This document shows positions 8,866-17,814 of a DNA stretch of 64,000 nt, one piece after another (the first letter of the stretch is position 1; every line of letters begins with the position of its first letter). Origin of the DNA: Bacillus subtilis (GTDB lineage Bacteria > Pseudomonadota > Alphaproteobacteria > Rhizobiales > Rhizobiaceae); NCBI GenBank assembly GCA_021733665.1, contig JAHREI010000004.1:343268-407267 (forward strand). The letters are read 5' to 3'. A model generated the notes under the pieces. That model had not been told where the DNA came from and ran no database searches. It saw nothing but the letters and a program-made list of their open reading frames with translations. A program made the position numbers and the translations under genes.

Positions 8866-9318
8866 ATGAGTGAAACGATTTTTGAGCGTATCAGCGCTTA
8901 TTTGAGCAAAAAGACTGCTGTACAGCGCTTGTCAGAAGATCCGGCTCTGGTTTCTGAATTGCTGTTGCTGGTACGACTGGTTTTTGCCGACGGGCAGAAA
9001 GATCAAGCTGAAATGAATGCACTTTTGCATATCATGCAGCATGAGTTCGATATTAAGCCGGAAGAACTGCCGGAAGTGGCGGATTATCTCAAGACCTATG
9101 CCTATGAAACAACCAGCACGCAGGCAGCTGCTTTGTTTAATGAAATGGTGCCGGAGCGTCGTTATTCATTGGTCGGGCATCTTTTGACAATTGCAAAAGC
9201 AGATAATGAAATCCATCCGGCTGAAAGTGCTTTGATTTCCCGTGTGATCGAGCAGCTCAATGTCACACCGGAAGAGCTGTTTGAGCGTCGTCAAAATAAC
9301 AATCAGAACAATAATTAA
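8866..9318 (+). CDS. TerB-family (tellurite-resistance-like) protein
   Basis: A 150-residue soluble, mainly helical protein with the two acidic TerB-type repeats, FADGQKDQAEM and KADNEIHPAES, which in TerB bind divalent metal. It ends in an Asn/Gln-rich tail (QNNNQNNN). I chose the ATG at 8866 (MSETIFERI) after GGGGACGAG. It stands alone, divergent from the TauE/SafE gene, with its own terminator. Despite the name, single TerB proteins outside ter operons have not been shown to give tellurite resistance; the role is unknown. Confidence 0.85.
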   Translation: MSETIFERISAYLSKKTAVQRLSEDPALVSELLLLVRLVFADGQKDQAEMNALLHIMQHEFDIKPEELPEVADYLKTYAYETTSTQAAALFNEMVPERRYSLVGHLLTIAKADNEIHPAESALISRVIEQLNVTPEELFERRQNNNQNNN

Positions 9319-9341
9319 TCACCTGTTTTATGTCAGATACG

Positions 9342-9376
9342 AAAAGAGCGCATCGTCGGATGCGCTCTTTTTTATT
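9342..9376. terminator. Terminator between the TerB gene and the P1 peptidase gene
   Basis: AAAGAGCGCATC and GATGCGCTCTTT form a 12-bp stem with a GTCG loop. T runs flank both sides, serving the convergent genes. Confidence 0.9.
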
Positions 9377-10420
9377 TTAGCCTGCATTCCAGCACGGAAA
9401 GAGATCATTCTCTTGCGGCGTTGCCAGATAAACGCCGCGGGCTACAGCGCGCGCCATTGTTGAGGCTGCAGAAGCGCAGAGATCAATAAACTCCTCAACG
9501 GTTGGTTCAATGCCACTGGCACCGGTGGCAAGCGCAAAGATCAGATCGCCGTCAAAAGGCGTATGCGCTGGCCAAATTGCGCGTGAATAACCGTCATGGG
9601 CGGCAATGGCGAGGCGCTTGGCCTGCGCTTTGGTCAGAACCGCATCAGTAGCAATGGTGCCGATGGTCGTATTGGCCTGCGGTGGCATAGTTGGGGCACT
9701 ATCACGGAATTTAATCCGCAGATCAGCGGCATCAGCGGGCAGTGGATGCGGATAGCCTAACCCGCCAAATTCATTATTTTGCTCAAATGGTGCAGCCCAG
9801 AAGTGTCTGCCATTGCCGACTGTCACGGAACCAACGGCATTGACCGCGACGAGTGCGCCCATTGTTATGCCGTTCGGTAGAATATGGGACGCGGAGCCAA
9901 GACCACCTTTAAAACCAGCGACCAGTGCACCGGCTCCGGCACCACAACTGCCAAGGCCAAAGTCTTCCGCAGCACTGTCTGCGGCCTGATAGCCGAGCTC
10001 ACGATAGGGCGGGTAGCGTCCCCAGTCTTTATTGCCGCCATTATGCATATCAAAGAGGATGGCAGAGGGCACAATAGGAATATGGTGACCGGCCGCTTCA
10101 AAGCCAATTTTGCGTTCACGCAGATAGGCTTGCACACCGGAAGCTGAATCCAGCCCGAAAGCCGAACCGCCGGAAAGCACAATCGCATTGATCGTCTGCA
10201 CTGTATTATGCGGTTCCAGCAAATCGGTTTCCCGTGCACCGGGAGCGCCGCCCAGAACCTGCACAGCGGCGGTTGTGGCACGGTCACAGAGAATAGCGGT
10301 GACACCGGTTTTGATATGATCATTCTGCGCATTACCGACCCGAAGCCCTGCAACATCGGTAATGAGATTGCGCTTGCCTGATCTGAGTGAACCGGATGTT
10401 CCCTTAGCCGGTTGTGTCAT
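9377..10420 (-). CDS. P1-family peptidase (DmpA/BapA-like, S58)
   Basis: About 347 residues matching the P1/DmpA family of autoprocessing aminopeptidases: LITDVAGLRVGNAQ near the start, VLSGGSAFGLDSASGV, and QANTTIGTIATDA, where the family normally self-cleaves to expose a Ser or Thr nucleophile (placement from family knowledge). These enzymes remove N-terminal residues from peptides or amides, some with preference for beta- or D-amino acids. The ATG at 10420 (MTQPAK) sits seven bases after GAGGAGG; the ATG at 10426 would be too close. It is co-directional with, and 21 bp behind, a periplasmic binding protein gene. Confidence 0.88.
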   Translation of the reverse strand: MTQPAKGTSGSLRSGKRNLITDVAGLRVGNAQNDHIKTGVTAILCDRATTAAVQVLGGAPGARETDLLEPHNTVQTINAIVLSGGSAFGLDSASGVQAYLRERKIGFEAAGHHIPIVPSAILFDMHNGGNKDWGRYPPYRELGYQAADSAAEDFGLGSCGAGAGALVAGFKGGLGSASHILPNGITMGALVAVNAVGSVTVGNGRHFWAAPFEQNNEFGGLGYPHPLPADAADLRIKFRDSAPTMPPQANTTIGTIATDAVLTKAQAKRLAIAAHDGYSRAIWPAHTPFDGDLIFALATGASGIEPTVEEFIDLCASAASTMARAVARGVYLATPQENDLFPCWNAG

Positions 10421-10441
10421 TGCCATTCCTCCTCTGTGATT

Positions 10442-11566
10442 TTATTCGGCCGGTACAAAGTCCTTGCCGTTATAGCGCATCAGCCGGTACGGGTTTTGCT
10501 TTCTCAAACCTGCCGGTGAAAAGCTTACAGCACCAATGGCTGTGTCAAACTGTGTGCTGCCCAGAATTTCAACCGGCTGTTTGGGCGGATTGGATTGATC
10601 CGCTAATGCCTGCGCTACAATTTGAACAGCGCTATAGGCTGGCAGCGCATAGCCATCGGCCAGTATGTCGCCGGTGTCCGTTTGTTTTTGTGCCAGCGCT
10701 GATATGGCTTTAACGGCACTCTCAGCCGAAACTTGTGTTGACATGTCGGGAAGGCCGCTCATTAGCAAACCGACTGGCAGAGGGTTTTGCGGATCGAAGC
10801 GCAACAGGCTTTCCGTACCGGCAATGGTCAGCGGCCAGCCCGCTGCAGCAGCGCTACGGGCAAATATCGCAGCATCATCCCCTTCACCTCCAAGCAGAAT
10901 ATGGTTGATACCGGCGCGTTTCAGCTGCGCGATCAAAGCACTTTGCGAGGTCTGGGCAGGGCGGTAAGTATCGTTTAGGGCAGGCTCAATGCCACGGGCT
11001 TTGAATGCCTGCAGGATTCTTCGCGCAAAGTCACGTCCCTGCACAGTGCCGTCTTCCAGCAGAGCGAAAGGTGTTTTCTGCCATTGAGGTGCGAGCTTAT
11101 CCGCAAGAACATCAGCTGCGAGCTTGCGATCCGGAGTGAGGCGGAAAATACCTAGATTTTGTCTGTTTTCCAGCTCTTGAAGGATCGGTTGACGGCTGCC
11201 GAGGCTGAGGATGGCAATGCCGTCCTTTTCCAAAACCGGCGCTGCACCTTCCAGCGATTCACTGCACAGATAGCCGATGACATATTTGATATTGGCCTGT
11301 CGGATTTTTTCTGCTGTGGCTGCATCCTGATCGGCTTTGCAAGCTTCCTTCATATAAACAAGGCTGACCGGATATTGATTTTGTAACTTTGCCGCCTCGG
11401 TTCCAAGCCGGATTTGCTGTGCCAAAACGGCATAAGGGCCTTCAAACGGAGCGACGACAGCGATCTTCTGCAGCTTGTCATCGGTATTTTCCTGCCCGTA
11501 GGCATAACCCGTTGTCAGAACGCTCAGTCCTGTAAAAAGACAGCAAAATTTGGCAGCCAGTCTCAT
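10442..11566 (-). CDS. Periplasmic branched-chain amino acid-type substrate-binding protein (Peripla_BP_6)
   Basis: A 374-residue secreted protein: signal peptide MRLAAKFCCLFTGLSVLT with cleavage near GYAYGQ, then a two-lobed LivJ-like fold (KIAVVAPFEGPYAVLAQQIR, GYLCSESLEGAAPVL, NHILLGGEGDDAAIF). LivJ-type proteins bind amino acids or small amides. No permease or ATPase genes are beside it; the downstream partner is a P1 peptidase. I chose the ATG at 11566 because the signal peptide starts there; a GTG at 11605 adds an unlikely extension. Confidence 0.82.
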   Translation of the reverse strand: MRLAAKFCCLFTGLSVLTTGYAYGQENTDDKLQKIAVVAPFEGPYAVLAQQIRLGTEAAKLQNQYPVSLVYMKEACKADQDAATAEKIRQANIKYVIGYLCSESLEGAAPVLEKDGIAILSLGSRQPILQELENRQNLGIFRLTPDRKLAADVLADKLAPQWQKTPFALLEDGTVQGRDFARRILQAFKARGIEPALNDTYRPAQTSQSALIAQLKRAGINHILLGGEGDDAAIFARSAAAAGWPLTIAGTESLLRFDPQNPLPVGLLMSGLPDMSTQVSAESAVKAISALAQKQTDTGDILADGYALPAYSAVQIVAQALADQSNPPKQPVEILGSTQFDTAIGAVSFSPAGLRKQNPYRLMRYNGKDFVPAE

Positions 11567-11835
11567 GCGTTTATGTACAACCCTGATGAACAAAAGATCC
11601 TGCACCAGAGGTAGAATGTTCTGTATCCGCTTGCAATGGCATAAGTTTGCAGGAGAGGGCAGATAATCTGTTGTTAAGATGAGTATTAAACTCAGAATTT
11701 AGTTTTTATGAGTTGCAAAATCTGACATCACTGTCATTTGATTGCCGAAATGAGACACATGATGCTGTAAAACGCGCACCGGACGTGTAAGGGTGTGCTA
11801 AATCTATACGCATTTATACAAACAGAGCGACGCAG

Positions 11836-12378
11836 ATGAATATGGTGAAGTCTATCGTGACGACAAATCAGGCCGTGGATCCGTTGAGCTATCGCAATGC
11901 GATGAGCCAGTTTGCCGGTGCGGTCAATATTGTAACGACAGACGGGTCTGCAGGGCGCCGTGCTCTGACGCTTTCTGCCGGTTGCTCGGTCTCAGACAAT
12001 CCGGCAACGATTTTGATCTGCTTGCAACGTATTCATACCGATAATCTGATGTTTATTGAAAATGGCGTCTTTGCTTTCAATGTCCTTCATGCAGGGCAGA
12101 AAGATCTCGCGGAAGCTTTTGCCGGTCGTAATCAGCTGACAATGGATGAGCGTTTTGCATTGGGTGAGTGGGATACGCTTGAGACCGGTTCACCTGTGCT
12201 GAAAAATGCACTGGCAAGCCTCGATTGCAAAATTATCTCCTGTCAGGATCATGCAACGCATCATGTGCTGTTCGGCGAAGTGCTGGCGCTGCGCCAGATT
12301 TCAGCAGAGCAGTCGCAGGCTGACGGTAATGAAGCACTGGTCTATCTCAACCGCGCCTATCATCAGCTTAAAATCTGA
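11836..12378 (+). CDS. Flavin reductase family protein (FMN-binding split barrel)
   Basis: A 180-residue protein of the HpaC/RutF-like flavin reductase family: FAGAVNIVTTDG, TLSAGCSVSDNPATILICL, and FAFNVLHAGQKDLAEAFAG, which form the FMN site. Such enzymes reduce FMN or FAD with NAD(P)H for partner monooxygenases. No monooxygenase gene is adjacent, so the partner is unknown. The ATG at 11836 follows only a weak GAGCGACG ribosome site; an ATG two codons later is possible. A terminator hairpin follows. Confidence 0.85.
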   Translation: MNMVKSIVTTNQAVDPLSYRNAMSQFAGAVNIVTTDGSAGRRALTLSAGCSVSDNPATILICLQRIHTDNLMFIENGVFAFNVLHAGQKDLAEAFAGRNQLTMDERFALGEWDTLETGSPVLKNALASLDCKIISCQDHATHHVLFGEVLALRQISAEQSQADGNEALVYLNRAYHQLKI

Positions 12379-12414
12379 AGCCTGTTAATTAATAAAGACA
12401 TGGTTTGACAATGA

Positions 12415-12451
12415 AGCCCGTGCGCAGCACTCTGCGCGCGGGTATTTTTAT
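12415..12451 (+). terminator. Terminator after the flavin reductase gene
   Basis: CCCGTGCGCAG and CTGCGCGCGGG (one G-U pair, loop CACT) are followed by TATTTTTATT. Confidence 0.8.
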
Positions 12452-12500
12452 TATGAGAATGCTCAAGGACTAAAAGGGGAGACTGCAAAGGGAGATTGCA

Positions 12501-13403
12501 GTGGGCATTTTACGTAATTCATTGCAGCCTGCGGGCGCGATGGTTCTGGCCGCGAGTTTGTTCGCATCGGGCATGGCTTATAGTCAGCCGTCTGTTTCAC
12601 CATTTAAGGATGACTTGTTTTCTGCGCAGACCGTGTTGAAAAGCGCGGATAACGGCAATTATCTCATTCTTGATTATAATGAAATGCGCGACATTAACGG
12701 GCGCGATACGATTGTCGAAAAACGCGTTCAGGATAAATATGTTTCGCTGAAAGTACGTGCGCAGCAGAAAGACCTGACTGTGCAGACTACGGCAGGTATG
12801 GTCAAAACCTACCAGATTGGCAAACTGACACCGCAGACCTCAATGATTGTGCTCTATCTGCATGGCAAGGGTGGCAGCCGTCATCAGGGGGCGAATGATT
12901 TTACCTTTGGCGGGAATTTCAACCGGCTGAAAAATCTCGTCACACAGGCCGGTGGTGTTTATCTGGTGCCTGACTTCTCCGACTTTTCTGCCAAAGGCAC
13001 TGCCGAAATTGCCGGTTTGATCGCAGTTGCAAAACAAAGCGCCCCAAAGGCCAAAGTATTTGTTACCTGCGGCTCTGCCGGTGGTGTTTTGTGCTGGCAG
13101 CTGGCATCCGATGCAAATGCCTCAGCGCAGATTGACGGGCTGGCATTGCTCGGCTCGCTTTGGGATGATCAGTTTCGCAAGAGTGCTGCCTTCAAACGGA
13201 AAATACCGGTTTTCTTAAGCCATGGCAGCCGTGATCCGGTTTTTGCTATTGATAGCCAGGAAGCCTTTTATCACTCGCTGCGGAAAGCCAAGGGTGGGTA
13301 TCCGGTGGTGATGCATCGTTATGAGACCGGCAATCACGGTACGCCGATCCGTATGACTGACTGGCGGGTTGCATTGAACTGGCTGGCGAGTAAAGCGCCA
13401 TGA
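12501..13403 (+). CDS. Secreted alpha/beta hydrolase
   Basis: A 300-residue protein with an N-terminal signal sequence (cleavage near MAYSQ, about 29). An alpha/beta-hydrolase core shows the oxyanion-hole region LYLHGKGGSRHQG (about 119-130) and a probable triad: Ser192 in TCGSAGG, Asp245 in GSRDP and His279 in GNHGTP. This points to an esterase or lipase-like periplasmic enzyme; the substrate is unknown. Translation starts at a GTG (12501) after GGGAG. No operon partner is seen. Confidence 0.75.
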   Translation: MGILRNSLQPAGAMVLAASLFASGMAYSQPSVSPFKDDLFSAQTVLKSADNGNYLILDYNEMRDINGRDTIVEKRVQDKYVSLKVRAQQKDLTVQTTAGMVKTYQIGKLTPQTSMIVLYLHGKGGSRHQGANDFTFGGNFNRLKNLVTQAGGVYLVPDFSDFSAKGTAEIAGLIAVAKQSAPKAKVFVTCGSAGGVLCWQLASDANASAQIDGLALLGSLWDDQFRKSAAFKRKIPVFLSHGSRDPVFAIDSQEAFYHSLRKAKGGYPVVMHRYETGNHGTPIRMTDWRVALNWLASKAP

Positions 13404-13572
13404 TGATGCAAGGCTAAAAGTGGGTTTGAGTGTTTTGTTTGTGGAGCATGAAGGATTGTTTACCAGTGTGACCGTGCTGCCACTCGACATTTCAGAAAAA
13501 CCGAATAGTTTCGGCTCGGAAAATGTGAAGATTTCACACAGTTATTATCTGTTTTATTGAATGAGGCATGGT

Positions 13573-14058
13573 ATGCGCACCAGCACCGGTAACGCAAAAC
13601 GTTTGGTATTATTGGCAATGTTTGCCCCGCTGGTTGCTGCTTGTACAACCACATCCGGAACTCCGACACCTTCGCCGACAACGGCTGCAGCTCAGGCTCC
13701 GGCACCGGTTGCTTCTCAGCTGCCTAGCTTCCCGCAGCTGGTACGCAGCAATGTGGCTCCTGAATTGGCCAATCCGTGCATTACAGCGGCTGCAAACCGC
13801 TATTTCATTCCTGAGCGTGTGATCACTGCTGTTGACAGCCGCTCCGGTGGCGGCGGCAATACAGATGTTATCCTGAAAGTGGATTCACGCGATGCACGCT
13901 GCACCATCAGCGCCAACGGTACTGTGCGCTCGGTCGTTGATACCAGCCCGATGAGTGCTGATCAGCGCGCAGCCAATGAAGCTGCTGCAAAAGCTGCCAG
14001 CGCACCGGCTGCTGTACCTGCTAAGAAAGCCGCTGCAAAGCAGAAAAAAGCCAGCTGA
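13573..14058 (+). CDS. Hypothetical lipoprotein
   Basis: About 161 residues with a lipoprotein signal peptide (MRTSTGNAKRLVLLAMFAPL, lipobox LVAAC) and a Pro/Thr/Ala linker. A conserved-looking core follows with two cysteines (NPCITAAANRYFIPERVI and DARCTISANGTVRSV) and then a Lys/Ala-rich tail ending KKAAAKQKKAS. Two cysteines suggest a disulfide in the periplasm. The ATG at 13573 has TGAGG six bases upstream; an ATG at 13561 is also in frame. I do not recognise a characterised family. Confidence 0.75.
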   Translation: MRTSTGNAKRLVLLAMFAPLVAACTTTSGTPTPSPTTAAAQAPAPVASQLPSFPQLVRSNVAPELANPCITAAANRYFIPERVITAVDSRSGGGGNTDVILKVDSRDARCTISANGTVRSVVDTSPMSADQRAANEAAAKAASAPAAVPAKKAAAKQKKAS

Positions 14059-14078
14059 TATTGAAGCTGTCTAATAAA

Positions 14079-14117
14079 TAAAAAAGCCGCTCTGTAACAG
14101 GGGGGGCTTTTTTATTT
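14079..14117 (+). terminator. Terminator after the lipoprotein gene
   Basis: AAAAAGCC pairs with GGCTTTTT, with an inner stem (CTCTGT with ACAGGG, two G-U pairs), and ends in TTTTTTATTT. Confidence 0.8.
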
Positions 14118-14170
14118 GAGAAAATTATTCCGGTTTTTCATGTAAGGTACTGAAATTTCTGTTTAAATAT

Positions 14171-14201
14171 AAAAAGGCCGCAGTCGTAAGACATGCGGCC
14201 T
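14171..14201 (-). terminator. Terminator of the peptide transporter cluster
   Basis: GGCCGCA and TGCGGCC flank an 11-base loop. On the minus strand the stem is followed by TTTTTATATTT, just past the last ATPase gene. Confidence 0.85.
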
Positions 14202-14223
14202 GATTTGTTTTATATACGTAAGA

Positions 14224-14988
14224 TCAGCGTTTGAAGCCTTCACTCGCATTCATCAGATTGCGGGTGTAATCTTCTTTGAGATTGCCTTTGGCCAAATCGT
14301 CTGCCTTCAGCTTTTCAACAATCGTACCGTTTTGCATCACAGCCAGTTCGTCACACATATGAGTGATAACGGCCAGATCGTGACTGACCATAACGAAAGT
14401 CAGCTTACGGTCGCGACGGATCTGCTCCAGCAGATTGAGCACTTCCGCCTGAACGGAAGCATCAAGTGCGGAGGTCGGCTCATCCAGCAGCAGAATGCTC
14501 GGCTCTACGATGAGAGCACGGGCAATTGCGATACGCTGGCGCTGACCACCGGAAAGCTGGTGCGGATAGCGGAAGCGGAATCCGGAACCTAAGCCCACTT
14601 CGTCCAGTGCACGCACGATACGTTTTTCTGTATCCTTGATGCCGTGGATTGCCAATGGCTCCAGCAACAGACGGTCTACAGTCTGGCGCGGATGCAGGGA
14701 ACCGTAAGGATCCTGAAACACCATCTGCACAGTATTGTAGAAAGCCTTGTCGCGTGGTGTCGGTACCGGTTTGCCGTTGATCTCTACCTTGCCGGAGAAA
14801 GTCGGTGCCAGTCCTGCCACTGCGCGCAGCAGCGTGGACTTGCCGGAACCGGATTCACCAACCAGACCAAAGGAAGAGCCGCTTTCAACCGTGATTGAAG
14901 CATCTTTCAGGGCATGGAATTCATTGAACATCACATTGAGATTTTCAATGAAAAGAGCCGGTGTTTTTGTGCTGTTGCCGGTTGTCAT
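14224..14988 (-). CDS. Peptide ABC transporter ATP-binding protein (DppF/OppF-like)
   Basis: 254 residues. Walker A GESGSGKST, signature LSGGQRQRIAIARAL, Walker B ILLLDEPTSALD and switch MVSHDLAVI mark a nickel/peptide-type ABC ATPase. It couples ATP hydrolysis to import through the two permeases encoded upstream. The ATG at 14988 has GGAG eight bases ahead and overlaps the previous stop codon (ATGA); a GTG three codons earlier is less likely. It lacks part of the C-terminal oligopeptide extension usual in longer OppF proteins. Confidence 0.9.
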   Translation of the reverse strand: MTTGNSTKTPALFIENLNVMFNEFHALKDASITVESGSSFGLVGESGSGKSTLLRAVAGLAPTFSGKVEINGKPVPTPRDKAFYNTVQMVFQDPYGSLHPRQTVDRLLLEPLAIHGIKDTEKRIVRALDEVGLGSGFRFRYPHQLSGGQRQRIAIARALIVEPSILLLDEPTSALDASVQAEVLNLLEQIRRDRKLTFVMVSHDLAVITHMCDELAVMQNGTIVEKLKADDLAKGNLKEDYTRNLMNASEGFKR

Positions 14989-15821
14989 GTGCGCCACTCC
15001 GCCTGACGTTGCAGGGTTGGCAGCGGATGACGGTCAGAACCGATCTTTGGCATGCAGTTCAATAGTCCCTGAGTATATGGATGTTTTGCATTGGCCAGAT
15101 CGCTTGCAGCAATTTCCTCAACAATACGACCGGCATACATCACGATGACGCGGTCGCAGAAAGAGGAAACCAGACGCAAGTCGTGGCTGATGAAAATCAG
15201 CCCCATACCGCGATCAGCCACCAGCTTGTCGAGAATGCCGAGCACTTCGAGCTGCACAGTCACGTCAAGAGCTGAGGTCGGCTCGTCAGCAATCAGCAGT
15301 TCAGGCTGGGCAATCAGCATCATCGCGATCATGACGCGCTGACCCATACCGCCGGATACTTCATGCGGATAGAGATCAAAAACGCGTTCAGGATCACGGA
15401 TCTGCACCGCTTCCAGCATTTCCAAGGCCTTTTGACGGCCTTCGGATTTGTTGATACGGGCATGAGCCGAAAGGGTCTCAATGATCTGGCGACCAATGGT
15501 CATTACAGGATTGAGCGAATATTTCGGATCCTGCAGAACCATAGCCACACGGCTGCCGCGCAAAGAACGGCGTTCTTTTGCAGAGATGCCGAGCAGATCA
15601 ATGCCGTCAAATTCCAGACGCTTGGCAGTGATCTGAGCGTGAGGTGGTGTCAGCCCCATGATGGCACGGCCGGTCTGGGATTTACCCGAGCCGGATTCAC
15701 CCACAATGCCGAGACGCTCGCGGCCAAGTGTGAAAGAGACGCCGCGAACGGCTTCAATCGAACCGGTGCGGGTAGGGAAAGATACCCGCAGGTCGTCAAC
15801 GTAAAGTAATTTGTCACTCAT
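14985..15821 (-). CDS. Peptide ABC transporter ATP-binding protein (DppD/OppD-like)
   Basis: 278 residues with Walker A GESGSGKSQ, signature VSGGMGQRVMIAMML, Walker B LLIADEPTSALD and switch FISHDLRLV. It pairs with the second ATPase to form a heterodimeric motor. The extension after the nucleotide-binding domain (HPYTQGLLNCMPKIG) is typical of OppD/DppD. The ribosome passes directly from the permease gene through a 4-bp ATGA overlap, a sign of translational coupling. Confidence 0.9.
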   Translation of the reverse strand: MSDKLLYVDDLRVSFPTRTGSIEAVRGVSFTLGRERLGIVGESGSGKSQTGRAIMGLTPPHAQITAKRLEFDGIDLLGISAKERRSLRGSRVAMVLQDPKYSLNPVMTIGRQIIETLSAHARINKSEGRQKALEMLEAVQIRDPERVFDLYPHEVSGGMGQRVMIAMMLIAQPELLIADEPTSALDVTVQLEVLGILDKLVADRGMGLIFISHDLRLVSSFCDRVIVMYAGRIVEEIAASDLANAKHPYTQGLLNCMPKIGSDRHPLPTLQRQAEWRT

Positions 15822-16747
15822 TGGTTGTTGCCTCGCGGATCAAGAGCGTCACGCAGGCCGTCACCAAGCAGGTTGAAGCCAAGGCTGACAATGAGAATAG
15901 CCATACCCGGTACAGCAGCAACCCACCACTGGTCGAGAATGAAACGACGGCCGGAAGCAATCATTGCACCCCATTCAGGCAGTGGCGGCTGAGCACCAAG
16001 ACCGAGGAAGCCGAGACCGGCAGCAGTCAGAATAATACCGGCCATATCCAGCGTCACACGAACGATCAGCGAGGACAGGCAGAGCGGCATAATATGACGG
16101 ATAACGATACGTGCAGGCGATGCACCCATCAGTTTAACAGCCGAGATATAATCCGAATTGCGCAGGGTCAGTGTTTCCGCACGGGCAATACGGGCATAAG
16201 GCGGCCATGAAGTGATGGCGATGGCGATAACCGCATTTTCAATGCCGGGTCCGAGAGCCGCAACAAAAGCGAGCGCCAGAATGAGCTTTGGAAATGCAAG
16301 GAAAATATCGGTAATACGCATCAGCAGCGCATCAACCCAGCCACCGGCGTAACCGGCAACGGTACCAACCAACAGACCGACCGGTGCCGACAGAATAGCA
16401 ACCAGCAGCACAACATAGAGTGTCCAGCGGGAGCCATAGATCAGGCGGGAGAGAATATCACGCCCCTGATCATCTGTGCCCAGCAGGTAGCCCGGTGAGC
16501 CCATAGGCAGCAGGCGTGAATTGGCCAGATCACCGACAACCGGCGAATGCGGGGCCAGCAGTGGTGCAAATGCAGCCACAAAAACCAGCAGGCCGATAAT
16601 TGCCAGACCGAGTACCGCGAGTTTATTCGCGGTAAAACGGCGCCAGATCATATAGGAGCGGCCGAGTTTGGCTTGTGCACGGGATTGCGGACGCTCGGAG
16701 AGCAGCCATTCCCGCCATGATTCTTTAGGAAGTGTCGTCTCACTCAT
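15818..16747 (-). CDS. Peptide ABC transporter permease (DppC/OppC-like)
   Basis: 309 residues: an N-terminal cytoplasmic segment (RSYMIWRRFTANKLAVLGL), about six membrane spans, the periplasmic GTDDQGRDILSRLIYGSR motif characteristic of DppC/OppC, and an EAA loop around KLMGASPARIVIRHIMP. It forms half of the import channel. It overlaps the genes on both sides by 4 bp. Confidence 0.9.
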   Translation of the reverse strand: MSETTLPKESWREWLLSERPQSRAQAKLGRSYMIWRRFTANKLAVLGLAIIGLLVFVAAFAPLLAPHSPVVGDLANSRLLPMGSPGYLLGTDDQGRDILSRLIYGSRWTLYVVLLVAILSAPVGLLVGTVAGYAGGWVDALLMRITDIFLAFPKLILALAFVAALGPGIENAVIAIAITSWPPYARIARAETLTLRNSDYISAVKLMGASPARIVIRHIMPLCLSSLIVRVTLDMAGIILTAAGLGFLGLGAQPPLPEWGAMIASGRRFILDQWWVAAVPGMAILIVSLGFNLLGDGLRDALDPRGNNQ

Positions 16748-17808
16748 CGTGCGCGCGTCCGTGGGTCGAGTGTCCGATAGAGCAGATCGGAAAGCAGATT
16801 AAGGGCAATAAACACAGAGCCGATGATAATGGTGCCGCCAAGAACAGCATTCATATCAGCGCTTTGCAGAGAATTGGTGATATAGAGGCCAAGACCCGGC
16901 CATGAGAATACGGTCTCAGTCAGAACCGAGCCTTCAAGCATACCGGCATAGGACAGAGCAATCACGGTGACGAGCGGTACTGCAGCATTGCGCAGAGCAT
17001 GACCCCAGATGATTTTTGTCTCACTCAGACCTTTTGCACGGGCAGCAACGATATATTCCTGATCCAGTTCATTCAGCATGAATGAACGGGTCATACGGCT
17101 GATATAGGCCATCGAGAAATAACCGAGCAGCGATGCAGGCAGAATAATATGCGAGATAATATTGCCCAGTGCATCCCATTGACGCTGAATAATCGCATCC
17201 AGAATGTAAAGACCGGTGATTGAGGTGAAGGTATATTCATAGGCTACGTCAATACGACCCGGACCTGCAACCCAGCCAAGCTTTGCGTAGAAAATCAGCA
17301 GGCAGATCATACCGAGCCAGAAAATCGGCACAGAATAACCGAACAGGCCGACAACGCGTACCAGCTGATCAATAAAGCTGCCGCGCTTTACAGCTGCGAG
17401 CACGCCAAGCGGAATACCGAAAACTGCACCGATCAGTGTACCGATGGTGGCCAGTTCCATGGTTGCCGGGAAAACGCGTTTGATATCTGTCATGACCGGA
17501 TTAGAGGTCAGAACCGACATGCCGAAATCGCCGGACAGAGCCTTCTGGACATAAATAATAAACTGCTGCCAGACAGGTAAGTTAAATCCTAACTCTTCGC
17601 GGGTGCGCTCAATAACATGAGCCGGTGCGCGGTCACCGAGAATTGCAAGAACCGGATCAACCGGAATGACGCGACCGATAAAGAAGGTCACTGCGAGCAA
17701 TCCGAGATAGGTTGTGATGACGACCAGCAAGAAGCTCCCGATGCCGAGAGCCCATTTGCTGATCCGGGCGTTTTTGCGCCCGGATGTTGTTACAGTAGTT
17801 ACACTCAT
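16744..17808 (-). CDS. Peptide ABC transporter permease (DppB/OppB-like)
   Basis: 354 residues with about six membrane spans, the DppB-type signature VDPVLAILGDRAPAHVIER after the first helix, and the C-terminal FSWPGLGLYITNSLQSAD motif. It carries a longer N-terminus (MSVTTVTTSGRKNARIS) than many DppB proteins. It is co-transcribed with the binding protein gene (6 bp gap) and the rest of the importer. Confidence 0.9.
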   Translation of the reverse strand: MSVTTVTTSGRKNARISKWALGIGSFLLVVITTYLGLLAVTFFIGRVIPVDPVLAILGDRAPAHVIERTREELGFNLPVWQQFIIYVQKALSGDFGMSVLTSNPVMTDIKRVFPATMELATIGTLIGAVFGIPLGVLAAVKRGSFIDQLVRVVGLFGYSVPIFWLGMICLLIFYAKLGWVAGPGRIDVAYEYTFTSITGLYILDAIIQRQWDALGNIISHIILPASLLGYFSMAYISRMTRSFMLNELDQEYIVAARAKGLSETKIIWGHALRNAAVPLVTVIALSYAGMLEGSVLTETVFSWPGLGLYITNSLQSADMNAVLGGTIIIGSVFIALNLLSDLLYRTLDPRTRAR

Positions 17809-17814
17809 ACCGTG

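Noticed and set aside
8866..9318. Tellurite-resistance island
   Set aside because: Only a lone TerB-fold gene is present, without terZACDE partners.
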